From NCBI RefSeq assembly GCF_036379515.1, contig NZ_DASVGN010000009.1:1-64000 (forward strand): a DNA stretch of 64,000 nt, read 5' to 3'. Below the pieces are notes generated by a model. It worked only from the letters and a program-made list of their open reading frames with translations. It ran no database searches and had not been told where the DNA came from. The position numbers and the translations under genes were made by a program. This DNA comes from Castellaniella sp036379515 (GTDB lineage: Bacteria; Pseudomonadota; Gammaproteobacteria; Burkholderiales; Burkholderiaceae_B). Positions 43,567 to 52,260 of this stretch are shown here, piece by piece; within the stretch, counting starts at the first letter, position 1; each line of letters starts with the position of its first letter.

Positions 43567-44721
43567 ATGCGATCTTTCACGCGCTTGTACCGTTTGGCAG
43601 TGCTGGGCGTCGCCACAGCCAGTCTGGCCAGTTGTGGCCTGTTCACCCAAAAAGACGCGCGTTACGATCCCGCGCCTCTGACGCAATACGCGCCCACTTT
43701 GGCGGTAGCGCCCGTCTGGACAGCCACGCTTGGAAGTGGCGGTGGGTACGGCTTCATTCCTCATGTCGTGGGCGATACGGTTTATGCAGCGGCCCCATCG
43801 GGCTCGTTGGTAGCGCTAGACCTTGCCACGGGCGCAGTGCGCTTGCAGATTGCAACTCCTCCGCTCTCGGCAGGAGTCGGTAGTGACGGGCGCACCATCG
43901 CCGTCGCAACGCAAAAAGGCGTTGTGCTGGCGTATGACGCACAGGGCAAGGAACTCTGGCACGCTCAGGCCGATAGTGCGGTCAATGTGCCGCCCTTGGT
44001 GAGCGACGGCATTGTGGTGGTGCGCACGACCGATTACCGTGTGCAGGCCTTTGATGCCGCGACCGGCAAGCTTAAGTGGAACGTGCAGCGACCAGGCCCG
44101 GCGCTAGCGTTGCGCACCAGCATCCAGATGATCGCGGAACCCCAACTGGTCATCGTAGGGATGCCCAATGGCCGCCTGATGGCGATTGATGCAGCCAGCG
44201 GCGCGGTTCGTTGGGACAGCACGGTTTCGTCTGCGACCCGTGGCGCTTCCGATCTCGAGCGCATCAGCGATATCGTGGGTGCGCCCCAGTTGATCGGTTC
44301 CACGCTGTGCGCTGTCAGCTATCAGGGTCATACCACCTGCTTTGACGCCGCACAGGGCGGGCGTGCCCTCTGGTCTCAAAGCATCTCGTCCTCCACGGGT
44401 ATGACGACGGACGGTCAGACGCTGTACCTGGCCGACGACCATAGTGTGGTGCACGCACTGGGCGTGAAGGATGGCCATTCGTTGTGGCAGCAGTCGGCAC
44501 TGCTCAATCGCCAGCTCTCCACGCCTGCCGTGGTGGGGCCTGCTGTGGCCTTGGGCGATTATCAAGGCTATGTGCATTTTCTCTCGCGTGCTGATGGTCA
44601 CCTTATGGCACGCCTGCAACTGAGCAGTGACCCCATTCGATCGTCGCTGGTAGCCACCCCCCGTGGGGTGCTGGTCCAGACCGACGGGGGCAAGCTGATC
44701 CTGGTGGGTGTCCGTGGCTGA
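43567..44721 (+). CDS. bamB: outer-membrane assembly factor BamB
   Basis: 384-residue lipoprotein of the BAM complex that folds beta-barrel proteins. Lipobox SLASC with Cys23, then repeated PQQ-like beta-propeller blades (e.g. LVALDLATGAVRLQI, VQAFDAATGKLKWNV, LMAIDAASGAVRWDS). Its last codons overlap the start of der. Confidence 0.95.
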   Translation: MRSFTRLYRLAVLGVATASLASCGLFTQKDARYDPAPLTQYAPTLAVAPVWTATLGSGGGYGFIPHVVGDTVYAAAPSGSLVALDLATGAVRLQIATPPLSAGVGSDGRTIAVATQKGVVLAYDAQGKELWHAQADSAVNVPPLVSDGIVVVRTTDYRVQAFDAATGKLKWNVQRPGPALALRTSIQMIAEPQLVIVGMPNGRLMAIDAASGAVRWDSTVSSATRGASDLERISDIVGAPQLIGSTLCAVSYQGHTTCFDAAQGGRALWSQSISSSTGMTTDGQTLYLADDHSVVHALGVKDGHSLWQQSALLNRQLSTPAVVGPAVALGDYQGYVHFLSRADGHLMARLQLSSDPIRSSLVATPRGVLVQTDGGKLILVGVRG

Positions 44722-46087
44722 ACTCCGCTTCAAGCCCGTGGTGGCCCTGGTAGGGCGTACCAATGTCGGCAAATCCACACTCTTCAACCGCCTGACGCGC
44801 TCCAGAGCGGCGTTGGTGGCGAACATCTCGGGGCTGACCCGCGACCGTCACTACGGTGAGGGCCGTATGGGCGACCATCCTTTCATCGTGGTAGATACCG
44901 GCGGCTTCGAGCCGGTGGCCACAAGGGGCATTCTGGTCGAGATGGCACGCCAGACCGAGCAGGCGATTGCAGAATCTGACGTCGTGGTGTTTCTGGTCGA
45001 TGGGCGCGACGGTATCAATGCGCACGATCACGAGATTGCTCGCTTGCTGCGCAAGTCGGGGCAGCGGGTGATGCTTGCGGTCAACAAGACGGAAGGCATG
45101 CGAGACCACGCGGAGCTCGCGCAGTTTCACGAACTGGGGCTGGGCGAGCCGCATGCGGTGTCGGCTGCGCATGGCGATGGCGTGGCCGACCTCATCGAAG
45201 AGGCCCTGGCATCGCTGGTCCCTGGCGAGATCCGGGAGGCTGAAGGCGAAAATGCAGCAGACGAGCCCCTCGTACACCGCATCAAACTGGCTATTGCGGG
45301 GCGTCCCAACGTCGGGAAGTCCACGCTCATCAATACCTTGGTGGGTGAAGAACGCGTCATTGCGTACGATCTGCCGGGTACCACGCGCGATGCCATCGAA
45401 ATCGAATTCGAGCGTAATGGAAAGCGCTACACCCTGATCGACACTGCAGGCTTGCGTCGCCGGGGAAAGGTCTTCGAGACGGTCGAAAAATTTTCAGTCA
45501 TCAAGACCTTGCAAGCCATTGAGGCGGCCAATGTGGTGCTGCTTCTCATCGATGCAGAAGCCGGTATTTCTGACCAGGATGCCCACATCGCGGGATTTGC
45601 CCTCGAAGCGGGGCGGGCTCTGGTGGTCGGGCTGAACAAATGGGATGCGGTCAACCACGAGCAACGCGAATGGGCGCAACGTGAGTACGACCGCAAGTTG
45701 CGTTTTCTGTCGTTTGCACGGGTGCTTCATCTTTCGGCCTTGAACGGGCAGGGGGTGGGGGCCGTCCTCCAGGCGGTCGACGCGGCGCACGCGGCCGCAT
45801 TTGCCAAGCTGTCCACGCCAAAGCTCACGCGTACGCTGCAAGCGGCCGTGGAACAACAGCAGCCTCCCCGCAAGGGTATTTTCCGGCCCAAGATGCGATA
45901 TGCGCACCAGGGCGGCCAGAATCCGCCGCGCATCATCATCCACGGCAATGCCCTTGATGCGATCCCGGATTCCTATCGACGATATCTCGAAGGCCAATTT
46001 CGCGAGGCCTTCAAACTGGCGGGGACCCCGCTGAGCGTCGAGTTCAAGTCTTCGCACAACCCCTACCTGAAGGAAGAAGCGTCGTGA
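44714..46087 (+). CDS. der: ribosome biogenesis GTPase Der (EngA)
   Basis: Two tandem GTPase domains plus a KH-like domain, 457 residues, acting in 50S subunit maturation. First G1 loop is GRTNVGKST (Thr in place of the usual Pro), second GRPNVGKST; DTGGFE and DTAGLRRRG are the G3 boxes; NKTE and NKWD the G4 boxes. The start is GTG: either 44714, which gives the normal N-terminus, or 44708; both overlap bamB. Confidence 0.96.
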   Translation: MAELRFKPVVALVGRTNVGKSTLFNRLTRSRAALVANISGLTRDRHYGEGRMGDHPFIVVDTGGFEPVATRGILVEMARQTEQAIAESDVVVFLVDGRDGINAHDHEIARLLRKSGQRVMLAVNKTEGMRDHAELAQFHELGLGEPHAVSAAHGDGVADLIEEALASLVPGEIREAEGENAADEPLVHRIKLAIAGRPNVGKSTLINTLVGEERVIAYDLPGTTRDAIEIEFERNGKRYTLIDTAGLRRRGKVFETVEKFSVIKTLQAIEAANVVLLLIDAEAGISDQDAHIAGFALEAGRALVVGLNKWDAVNHEQREWAQREYDRKLRFLSFARVLHLSALNGQGVGAVLQAVDAAHAAAFAKLSTPKLTRTLQAAVEQQQPPRKGIFRPKMRYAHQGGQNPPRIIIHGNALDAIPDSYRRYLEGQFREAFKLAGTPLSVEFKSSHNPYLKEEAS

Positions 46088-47160
46088 GCACGTTGTGGAG
46101 TGACCATATTGCGGGTCTGGAGCCCTATGTGCCAGGCGAGCAGGTTCAGATGCCGGATCTGCTCAAGCTGAACACCAACGAAAACCCGTACGGGCCGTCA
46201 CCGCGTGCGGTCGAGGCCATGCAGGCGGCCTTGGGTGACGACCTGCGGCTGTATCCGGATTTTCAAGGGTTGGGCTTGCGGCAGGCGGCAGCGAAGTGCC
46301 ATCGTGTGACACCCGATCAGGTGTTCCTTGGCAATGGCTCGGACGAAATTCTGGCTCATGTATTCAATGCGTTCTTTTTGCGGGGAGGGCGGCAGCTCTG
46401 GCTGCCGGACGTCACCTATAGCTTTTACCGGACATGGTGCCGCTTCCATGAAGTGCCCCATCGTCTGATTCCCTTGGCGGACGATTTGTCGCTGAAAGCA
46501 TCGGACTACACCGGCGAGACGGATCAGGAGCCCAGTGGCATCATTTTTGCCAATCCCAATGCTCCGACTGGCTGTGCGTTGCCACTGGATGACATCGCCA
46601 CCATTGCCCGCGCACGGCCCGATAGCGTGGTCGTGGTCGACGAGGCCTACGTGGATTTCGGTGCCGAGAGCGCTACCTCGCTCGTGGATCAGTTTCAGAA
46701 CCTGCTCGTGGTTCATACCTTGTCGAAGTCCCGTTCACTCGCCGGCTTGCGGGTGGGGTATGCGATCGGGCCTGTTGAGTTGATTCAGGCCCTGACGCGC
46801 GTCAAGGACAGTTTCAATTCCTATCCGCTGGATCGTGTCGCACTGGCGGGTGCACAGGCTGCCCTGGAAGACACTGCGTGGTTTGATCGCACCTGCCGTG
46901 CCGTGATCGAAGCCCGTACGCAGCTCACCAGTGGTCTGCAGCAATTGGGCTTCGAGGTCCTGCCATCGCAGACCAATTTTGTGTTCACACGTCACCCACG
47001 TGAAGAGGCTGCCATCATCGCACGTGGTTTGCGTGATCGGGCGATTCTGGTGCGCCACTTTCAGGCGCCGCGCATTGGACAGTACCTGCGCATCACGGTA
47101 GGAACGCCCGAGCAATGCACGCGTCTGTGCGATACTTTAAAAGATATTCTTTCTGCCTGA
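46084..47160 (+). CDS. hisC: histidinol-phosphate aminotransferase
   Basis: 358-residue PLP enzyme of histidine biosynthesis. Visible: KLNTNENPYGPSP, FANPNAPTGCALP, DEAYVDFG and the PLP-lysine loop TLSKSRSLAGLRVGYA. It starts with GTG overlapping the der stop (GTGA), so it is translationally coupled to der. Aromatic aminotransferase activity cannot be excluded, since the subfamily overlaps. Confidence 0.93.
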   Translation: MSTLWSDHIAGLEPYVPGEQVQMPDLLKLNTNENPYGPSPRAVEAMQAALGDDLRLYPDFQGLGLRQAAAKCHRVTPDQVFLGNGSDEILAHVFNAFFLRGGRQLWLPDVTYSFYRTWCRFHEVPHRLIPLADDLSLKASDYTGETDQEPSGIIFANPNAPTGCALPLDDIATIARARPDSVVVVDEAYVDFGAESATSLVDQFQNLLVVHTLSKSRSLAGLRVGYAIGPVELIQALTRVKDSFNSYPLDRVALAGAQAALEDTAWFDRTCRAVIEARTQLTSGLQQLGFEVLPSQTNFVFTRHPREEAAIIARGLRDRAILVRHFQAPRIGQYLRITVGTPEQCTRLCDTLKDILSA

Positions 47161-47244
47161 GCAGCGGCTGTACGCCACCGTTACAGGGTTGATTCGCATT
47201 AAAATGAACAATTCAGCGTCACTTCAATAACCGGAGCCTCGTCC

Positions 47245-47484
47245 ATGAGCAATAAAGGGCAAATTCTTCAAGACCCCTTCCTGAACGCCTTGCGCAAGGA
47301 TCATGTGCCTGTCTCGATCTACTTGGTCAACGGGATCAAGCTTCAAGGGCAGGTCGAATCCTTTGATCAATACGTAGTGCTGTTGCGCAATACCGTGACG
47401 CAAATGGTCTATAAACACGCCATTTCCACAGTTGTTCCTGCTCGCCCCGTCACTTTTCAGGTGGATGACTCTGCTGCAGAATAA
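47245..47484 (+). CDS. hfq: RNA chaperone Hfq
   Basis: 79 residues, Sm-like hexamer pairing small RNAs with mRNAs. The distal/proximal motifs are intact: KGQILQDPFLNALRKDHVPV, FDQYVVLL and the Sm2 YKHAISTVVP. The acidic C-terminal tail is very short (DDSAAE), as in many betaproteobacteria. It is preceded by an 84-bp gap, which may hold its own promoter, and followed by a strong terminator. Confidence 0.99.
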   Translation: MSNKGQILQDPFLNALRKDHVPVSIYLVNGIKLQGQVESFDQYVVLLRNTVTQMVYKHAISTVVPARPVTFQVDDSAAE

Positions 47485-47510
47485 TTTGGCATTCAGGCTT
47501 CTGCCTGTCC

Positions 47511-47550
47511 CGCCCGCCGCGCGGCTCGCGTCGGCGGGCGTTTCTTTTTT
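47511..47550 (+). terminator. intrinsic terminator after hfq
   Basis: CGCCCGCCG (47511-47519) pairs with CGGCGGGCG (47532-47540), then TTTCTTTTTT. Confidence 0.9.
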
Positions 47551-47644
47551 GAGAAACCCCCCGCATGTTCTCCTGGTGTGGTCCAAATGACAGGGTACGG
47601 TGCATGACTTTCTGGTGCCCTGAGACGTTTTTCAAAGGTCGCAC

Positions 47645-48748
47645 ATGAAGGCGCTGATCATCAGCGTGGATCTTGGCGACCCGGACTTCACTGCACATGC
47701 AGAAGAATTCGTGATGCTCGCGGAGGGCGCCGGGGCAGAGATCACCGAAGTGCTCACCGTGCGTCGCTCTCGGCCAGACGCGGCTGGGTTCATCGGCTCC
47801 GGCAAGATCACGGAGGCCGCAGCACTGGTGCAAGCCACGGGCTCCGAAGTGGTCTTGTTCGACCGCCCGCTTTCCCCTGCGCAACAGCGCAACCTCGAAC
47901 AGCACTTCCAGGTTCGGGTCGTCGATCGCGTCGCGCTCATTCTCGACATCTTTGCTCTTCGCGCCAAAAGCCACGAAGGCAAGCTTCAGGTCGAGCTTGC
48001 CCAGTTGCAGCATTTGTCGACCCGGCTTACCCGCATGTGGACTCACCTCGAGCGCCAGAAGGGCGGCATAGGCCTGCGGGGGCCTGGAGAGTCCCAGCTC
48101 GAGACTGATCGTCGTCTCATTGGGGCACGGGTCAAGGCGCTACGCGATCGTCTTACCCGCGTGCAGCGTCAGCGCACGACCCAGCGGCGGGCCAGGGCGC
48201 GGGGCCAGACTTTGTCCGTGTCGCTGGTGGGATATACCAATGCAGGAAAGTCCACCTTGTTCAATGCGCTCACGCGCGCGGATGCGTATGCCGCTCATCA
48301 GCTGTTTGCCACACTGGACACGACCACGCGCCGGGTATGGCTCGAAGGAGCAGGGCAGGTGGTGGTCTCCGATACGGTGGGTTTCATCCGAGCGCTCCCG
48401 CCGACGCTGATTGCGGCCTTCAGAGCTACCTTGGAAGAAACCGTACAGGCCGATCTTCTGCTGCACGTGGTGGATGCCGCCAATCCACAGCGTGACGAAC
48501 AAGTCCAGGCGGTCCAGCAGGTCTTGGCGGACATTCAGGCTGACGAAATTCCACAGATCCAGGTCTTCAACAAAATCGACCTCGCAGGTTATGAACCCCG
48601 GGTCGAGCGAAACGAACATGGTACGATTGCGCGAGTCTTTGTCAGTGCGCTGGCTCGCAGCGGGCTGAGCAGTTTGCGGCAAGCTATCGTCGAATTTGGG
48701 GGGCACACGGGAAGCAATGCGATTCATGAATCTGTTCAACCTGAATGA
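47645..48748 (+). CDS. hflX: ribosome-associated GTPase HflX
   Basis: 367 residues: N-terminal HflX domain (SRPDAAGFIGSGKITEA), Gly-rich linker (GGIGLRGPGESQLETDRR), G domain with G1 GYTNAGKST and G3 DTVGFIR, then a short C-terminal domain. It rescues stalled ribosomes. In the hfq-hflX-hflK-hflC order; hflK begins inside its last codons. Confidence 0.97.
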   Translation: MKALIISVDLGDPDFTAHAEEFVMLAEGAGAEITEVLTVRRSRPDAAGFIGSGKITEAAALVQATGSEVVLFDRPLSPAQQRNLEQHFQVRVVDRVALILDIFALRAKSHEGKLQVELAQLQHLSTRLTRMWTHLERQKGGIGLRGPGESQLETDRRLIGARVKALRDRLTRVQRQRTTQRRARARGQTLSVSLVGYTNAGKSTLFNALTRADAYAAHQLFATLDTTTRRVWLEGAGQVVVSDTVGFIRALPPTLIAAFRATLEETVQADLLLHVVDAANPQRDEQVQAVQQVLADIQADEIPQIQVFNKIDLAGYEPRVERNEHGTIARVFVSALARSGLSSLRQAIVEFGGHTGSNAIHESVQPE

Positions 48749-50033
48749 TCCGGGTTGGGGCCGCAATGGCCAGAACTCGGACGACGATTCACGCAACAAG
48801 CCTGGGTCCGCTGGTGGTCCTCCTGATCTGGATCAGGTCTGGCGTGATTTCAACAAACGCATCATGGGCCTGTTAGGCCGTGGCGGCGGGGGGCGCGGCC
48901 CCCGGCCTCCGGTGGGTGGTCTGCCGCATTTGCCGGGTCCGTCTCCTCGCTTTGTGCTGGTTCTGGTCCTCGTGGCCATCTTGTTGTGGCTGGCCAGCGG
49001 CTTCCTGATCGTGCAGGAAGGGCAGGTTGCCGTCGTAACGCGGTTTGGCCGTTACACGCATACCTTGGGCCCCGGCCTTCAGTGGCGCTTGCCGTACCCC
49101 ATCGACAATTCACAGACCGTGAACATTTCCAGGCTGCGAACCTTCGAGGTGGGTTTCAGAGGGTCGGCACGCAACAAGGTGCTGTCTGAGTCTCTCATGC
49201 TCACGAATGACGAAAACATCGTCGACGTGCAGTTCGTGGTCCAGTATCGCTTGCGCCCAGATGGCGCGCCTGCGTATCTGTTCAACACCAGCCAGCCGGA
49301 TGAGTCCGTGCGTCAGGTCGCCGAAACCGCCATGCGCGAAATCGTGGGCCGCAAGCCTATGGATTTCGTCCTCTATTCAGGGCGTACTGAAGTGGCCACC
49401 GAGGTGCAGAATCTTGCGCAGAGCATTCTCGACCGCTATAAGACCGGCATTCAGATCTCGACGGTTGCCATTCAGAACGTACAGCCGCCCGAACAGGTGC
49501 AGGCGGCTTTTGACGACGCCGTCAAAGCAGGCCAGGACCGTGAACGGCAGATCAACGAAGGCAATGCTTACGCCAGCAAGGTCCTTCCTGAAGCCGAAGG
49601 GCAGGCGGCACGCATGATTCAAGAATCGGAAGGCTATAGCGCCAAGGTCATCGGTCAGGCTCAAGGGGATACGTCGCGTTTCGACAGCATCGTCACCGAG
49701 TATGCCAAGGCACCGGCCATTACGCGCGAACGGATGTATCTGCAGACGATGCAGGACATTCTCAGCGAGACCTCCAAAGTTATGGTGGATGCGTCCATTG
49801 GCAACAACATGCTGTATCTGCCACTCGACAAAATCATGAGCCAGGCGGCCAAGGACCGGACAACACCCGCGGCCTCGACCAGTGGCTCTGCGTCGGGTAC
49901 GCCAGCCGCGGCAGCGGCTGGTGCGGCTCAGGTGGCGAAGTCCACGACGTCCTCTTCGCCGCGCAGCAGCCCTGCGCGACGCGGCGTGCCTACGGGCCTG
50001 GATTCGCTGATGACCAACCCGTATTCGAACTAG
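48726..50033 (+). CDS. hflK: HflK, SPFH protein of the FtsH-modulating complex
   Basis: 435 residues. Gly/Pro-rich cytoplasmic start, one transmembrane helix (VLVLVLVAILLWLASGFLIV), then the SPFH/band-7 domain and a coiled coil. With HflC it forms a cage around FtsH and tunes membrane-protein proteolysis. The C-terminal ~60 residues are Ala/Ser/Thr-rich. ATG 48726 gives the usual NLFNLNDPGWGR start; ATG 48717 is an alternative. Overlaps hflX. Confidence 0.94.
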   Translation: MNLFNLNDPGWGRNGQNSDDDSRNKPGSAGGPPDLDQVWRDFNKRIMGLLGRGGGGRGPRPPVGGLPHLPGPSPRFVLVLVLVAILLWLASGFLIVQEGQVAVVTRFGRYTHTLGPGLQWRLPYPIDNSQTVNISRLRTFEVGFRGSARNKVLSESLMLTNDENIVDVQFVVQYRLRPDGAPAYLFNTSQPDESVRQVAETAMREIVGRKPMDFVLYSGRTEVATEVQNLAQSILDRYKTGIQISTVAIQNVQPPEQVQAAFDDAVKAGQDRERQINEGNAYASKVLPEAEGQAARMIQESEGYSAKVIGQAQGDTSRFDSIVTEYAKAPAITRERMYLQTMQDILSETSKVMVDASIGNNMLYLPLDKIMSQAAKDRTTPAASTSGSASGTPAAAAAGAAQVAKSTTSSSPRSSPARRGVPTGLDSLMTNPYSN

Positions 50034-50043
50034 GAGCACTCTG

Positions 50044-50943
50044 ATGCAACGCTTTTTCCCTGCCCTGGTCGGTCTGGTTGTGATCGTGGCGGTCCTGTCT
50101 TCGTGCATGTTCGTGGTGCGTGAACGCGACATGGCTCTGTTGTTTGCGCTGGGTGAAGTCAAAGAGACCATCACCAAACCAGGGCTGTATTTCAAGTATC
50201 CGCCACCCTTCGAAAATGTGGTTTACCTCGACAAACGCCTGCAGACCATCGAAACGCGCGATCCTGAACGCATCCAGACGGCCGAAAAGAAAAACCTCCT
50301 CATCGATTCTTTCGTGAAGTGGCGTATTTCTGACCCCAAGCAGTTCTATGTCACGTTTGGGGCCAACAGCGGCGCAGCAGTCGAACGTTTGCAAGCGCAG
50401 ATCCGTGATGCCCTGAACGCGGCGGTCAACGTGCGTACGGTCAAGCAGGTCATTTCGACCGACCGGGACACCATCATGAAAGAGATCCAGTCGTCTGTGG
50501 CGGCTCGGGCCAAGCCGCTAGGTGTCGACGTCGTGGATGTCCGCCTGCGCCGCATCGATTTCACACCCGAAATCTCCGAGTCCGTCTATCGGCGGATGGA
50601 GGCCGAGCGCAAGCAAGAGGCCAACCGCTTGAGAGCCAGCGGCGCAGCCGACAGCGAGCGTATCCGAGCTGAAGCCGATCGCAAGCGTCAGGAGGTTCTG
50701 GCCAAGGCCTATGCCGAGGCCCAGGCCAAGCGAGGCGAGGGTGATGCGACGGCCACGGCCATCTATGCGAAGTCGTACGGACGCGACCCCGAGTTCTACA
50801 GCTTCTTCAAGAGCCTGGAGGCCTATCGCGAGTCTTTCGACAAGAGCGGCAACGTGCTGGTTCTGAGCCCGAAGTCGGACTTCTTCCGCTATTGGAATCA
50901 CCCCAAGGGTGACAAGCCTACGGCGGCAGCAGCAGCCAAGTAA
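50044..50943 (+). CDS. hflC: HflC, SPFH partner of HflK
   Basis: 299 residues: N-terminal signal-anchor helix (FPALVGLVVIVAVLSSCMFVV), SPFH domain and a charged coiled coil (RMEAERKQEANRLRASGA). Ten bases after hflK; together they regulate FtsH. Followed by a terminator. Confidence 0.97.
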   Translation: MQRFFPALVGLVVIVAVLSSCMFVVRERDMALLFALGEVKETITKPGLYFKYPPPFENVVYLDKRLQTIETRDPERIQTAEKKNLLIDSFVKWRISDPKQFYVTFGANSGAAVERLQAQIRDALNAAVNVRTVKQVISTDRDTIMKEIQSSVAARAKPLGVDVVDVRLRRIDFTPEISESVYRRMEAERKQEANRLRASGAADSERIRAEADRKRQEVLAKAYAEAQAKRGEGDATATAIYAKSYGRDPEFYSFFKSLEAYRESFDKSGNVLVLSPKSDFFRYWNHPKGDKPTAAAAAK

Positions 50944-50953
50944 TGCGCTCCAG

Positions 50954-50990
50954 CAGGCCTGGCGCGGGTTGCGTCAGGCCTGTTTCTTTT
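50954..50990 (+). terminator. intrinsic terminator after hflC
   Basis: AGGCCTG and CAGGCCT arms (within 50954-50982) with inner GC pairing, then TTTCTTTT. Confidence 0.8.
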
Positions 50991-51006
50991 CTGGATTGAG
51001 TTGAAC

Positions 51007-52176
51007 ATGACGTCGAACTGGCTGTTGCCGGAAAATCTGTCGGACATCTTGCCAGCCGAAGCTCGTCGCATCGAGGAGCTTCGGCGCGAGTTGCTGGACC
51101 TCTATCGCACCTATGGTTTCGAGCTGGTGGCTCCGCCCATGGTGGAATACTTGAACTCGCTGATGCTGGTCGACGACGAGGCGCTGCGCTTGCGCACCTG
51201 CAAGCTGGTCGACCAGCTTTCGGGGCTCACGATGGGGATACGGGCCGACATGACGGTGCAGGTTTCCCGCATCGACGCACATCTGCTCAATCGGGCGGGC
51301 GTGACGCGCCTGTGTTATTGCGGGCCGGTGGTCCACACTCGCCCAGCCGGTTTGTTCTCTGACCGCGAGCTCCTGCAGATCGGGGCTGAAATTTTCGGGC
51401 ATGCAGGGGTCGAAGCCGATATCGAGGCGATCCGCCTGGCGCTCGATTCCGTGCGTAGGGCAGGGGTCATGCATTCGCGCCTTGACCTCAATCACCCCGG
51501 TGTCGGACGTGCGCTGGTCGATGCAGACCCCACGCTGGCCGAAATGGCCGAAGCGGTCTACGATTTGCTGAGCGCCAAAGACGTTCCGGGGCTTGAGGCC
51601 TTGTGCAAAGAAGTAGGCGCACGAGCCGAAACACGGCAGGCCTTGCGGGCGTTGACCAGTCTGTATGGTGACCTTTCGGTCGTCGATCGGGCGCGGAAGC
51701 AGCTTCCTGCGCTGCCCGCCGTCCAGGCGGCGCTCGATTCCCTGCGGGCCTTGTGTGCGGCTTTGCCCGATGCGCCTATCGCGATCGATCTTGCCGATAT
51801 GGGTGGTAGCTATGGTTATCACTCGGGCGTGGTGTTTTCCATTTACGCCGAGGGCTGGCATGATGCCCTGGTGCGTGGAGGGCGCTACGATGGCATAGGC
51901 CGCAGGTTTGGCCGAGCAAGGCCTGCCACTGGTTTCAGTCTCGATCTGCGCAAGCTGTCTGCAGGCCTGCCTGAGGCGCAGCCCGTCAGGGCTGTCCGCG
52001 CGCCATGGTCAGACGATCTCACTCTGGTCGAAGCCGTGCAGGCGTTGCGTGCACGCGGCGAGATCGTCATTCAGGTGTTGCCGGGCGAGCCGCATAGCCC
52101 GGATGAGTTCACGGTCGATCGTGAACTGGTGTCCACCCCCGAGGGCTGGGCTTTACGGGCGCTGGCCGATTCGTGA
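51007..52176 (+). CDS. hisZ: ATP phosphoribosyltransferase regulatory subunit HisZ
   Basis: 389-residue HisS-like protein without tRNA-charging function; it combines with the short HisG to form the first enzyme of histidine synthesis. Class II core segments are visible (GIRADMTVQVSRID, GGRYDGIGRRFGRARPATGFS), but the HisS C-terminal anticodon domain is replaced by a short tail. Presence of HisZ implies a short-form HisG elsewhere. ATG 51007; a TTG at 51001 adds two codons. Confidence 0.95.
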   Translation: MTSNWLLPENLSDILPAEARRIEELRRELLDLYRTYGFELVAPPMVEYLNSLMLVDDEALRLRTCKLVDQLSGLTMGIRADMTVQVSRIDAHLLNRAGVTRLCYCGPVVHTRPAGLFSDRELLQIGAEIFGHAGVEADIEAIRLALDSVRRAGVMHSRLDLNHPGVGRALVDADPTLAEMAEAVYDLLSAKDVPGLEALCKEVGARAETRQALRALTSLYGDLSVVDRARKQLPALPAVQAALDSLRALCAALPDAPIAIDLADMGGSYGYHSGVVFSIYAEGWHDALVRGGRYDGIGRRFGRARPATGFSLDLRKLSAGLPEAQPVRAVRAPWSDDLTLVEAVQALRARGEIVIQVLPGEPHSPDEFTVDRELVSTPEGWALRALADS

Positions 52177-52181
52177 GCGCC

Positions 52182-52213
52182 TTTGTGGGGCCCACAAAAC
52201 CAGATGGTATAAA
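52182..52213 (+). promoter_or_regulatory. purA promoter region with 17-bp inverted repeat
   Basis: TTTGTGGG (52182-52189), a single G, and CCCACAAA (52191-52198) form a perfect palindrome just after the hisZ stop. It overlaps the -35 position of a TATAAA -10 (52208-52213) ahead of purA. No T run follows, so an operator is more likely than a terminator. Confidence 0.5.
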
Positions 52214-52260
52214 CTAACACGTTTCTCAGGCGGCAAATCGTTGCTGCATGCGCTAGGCTT

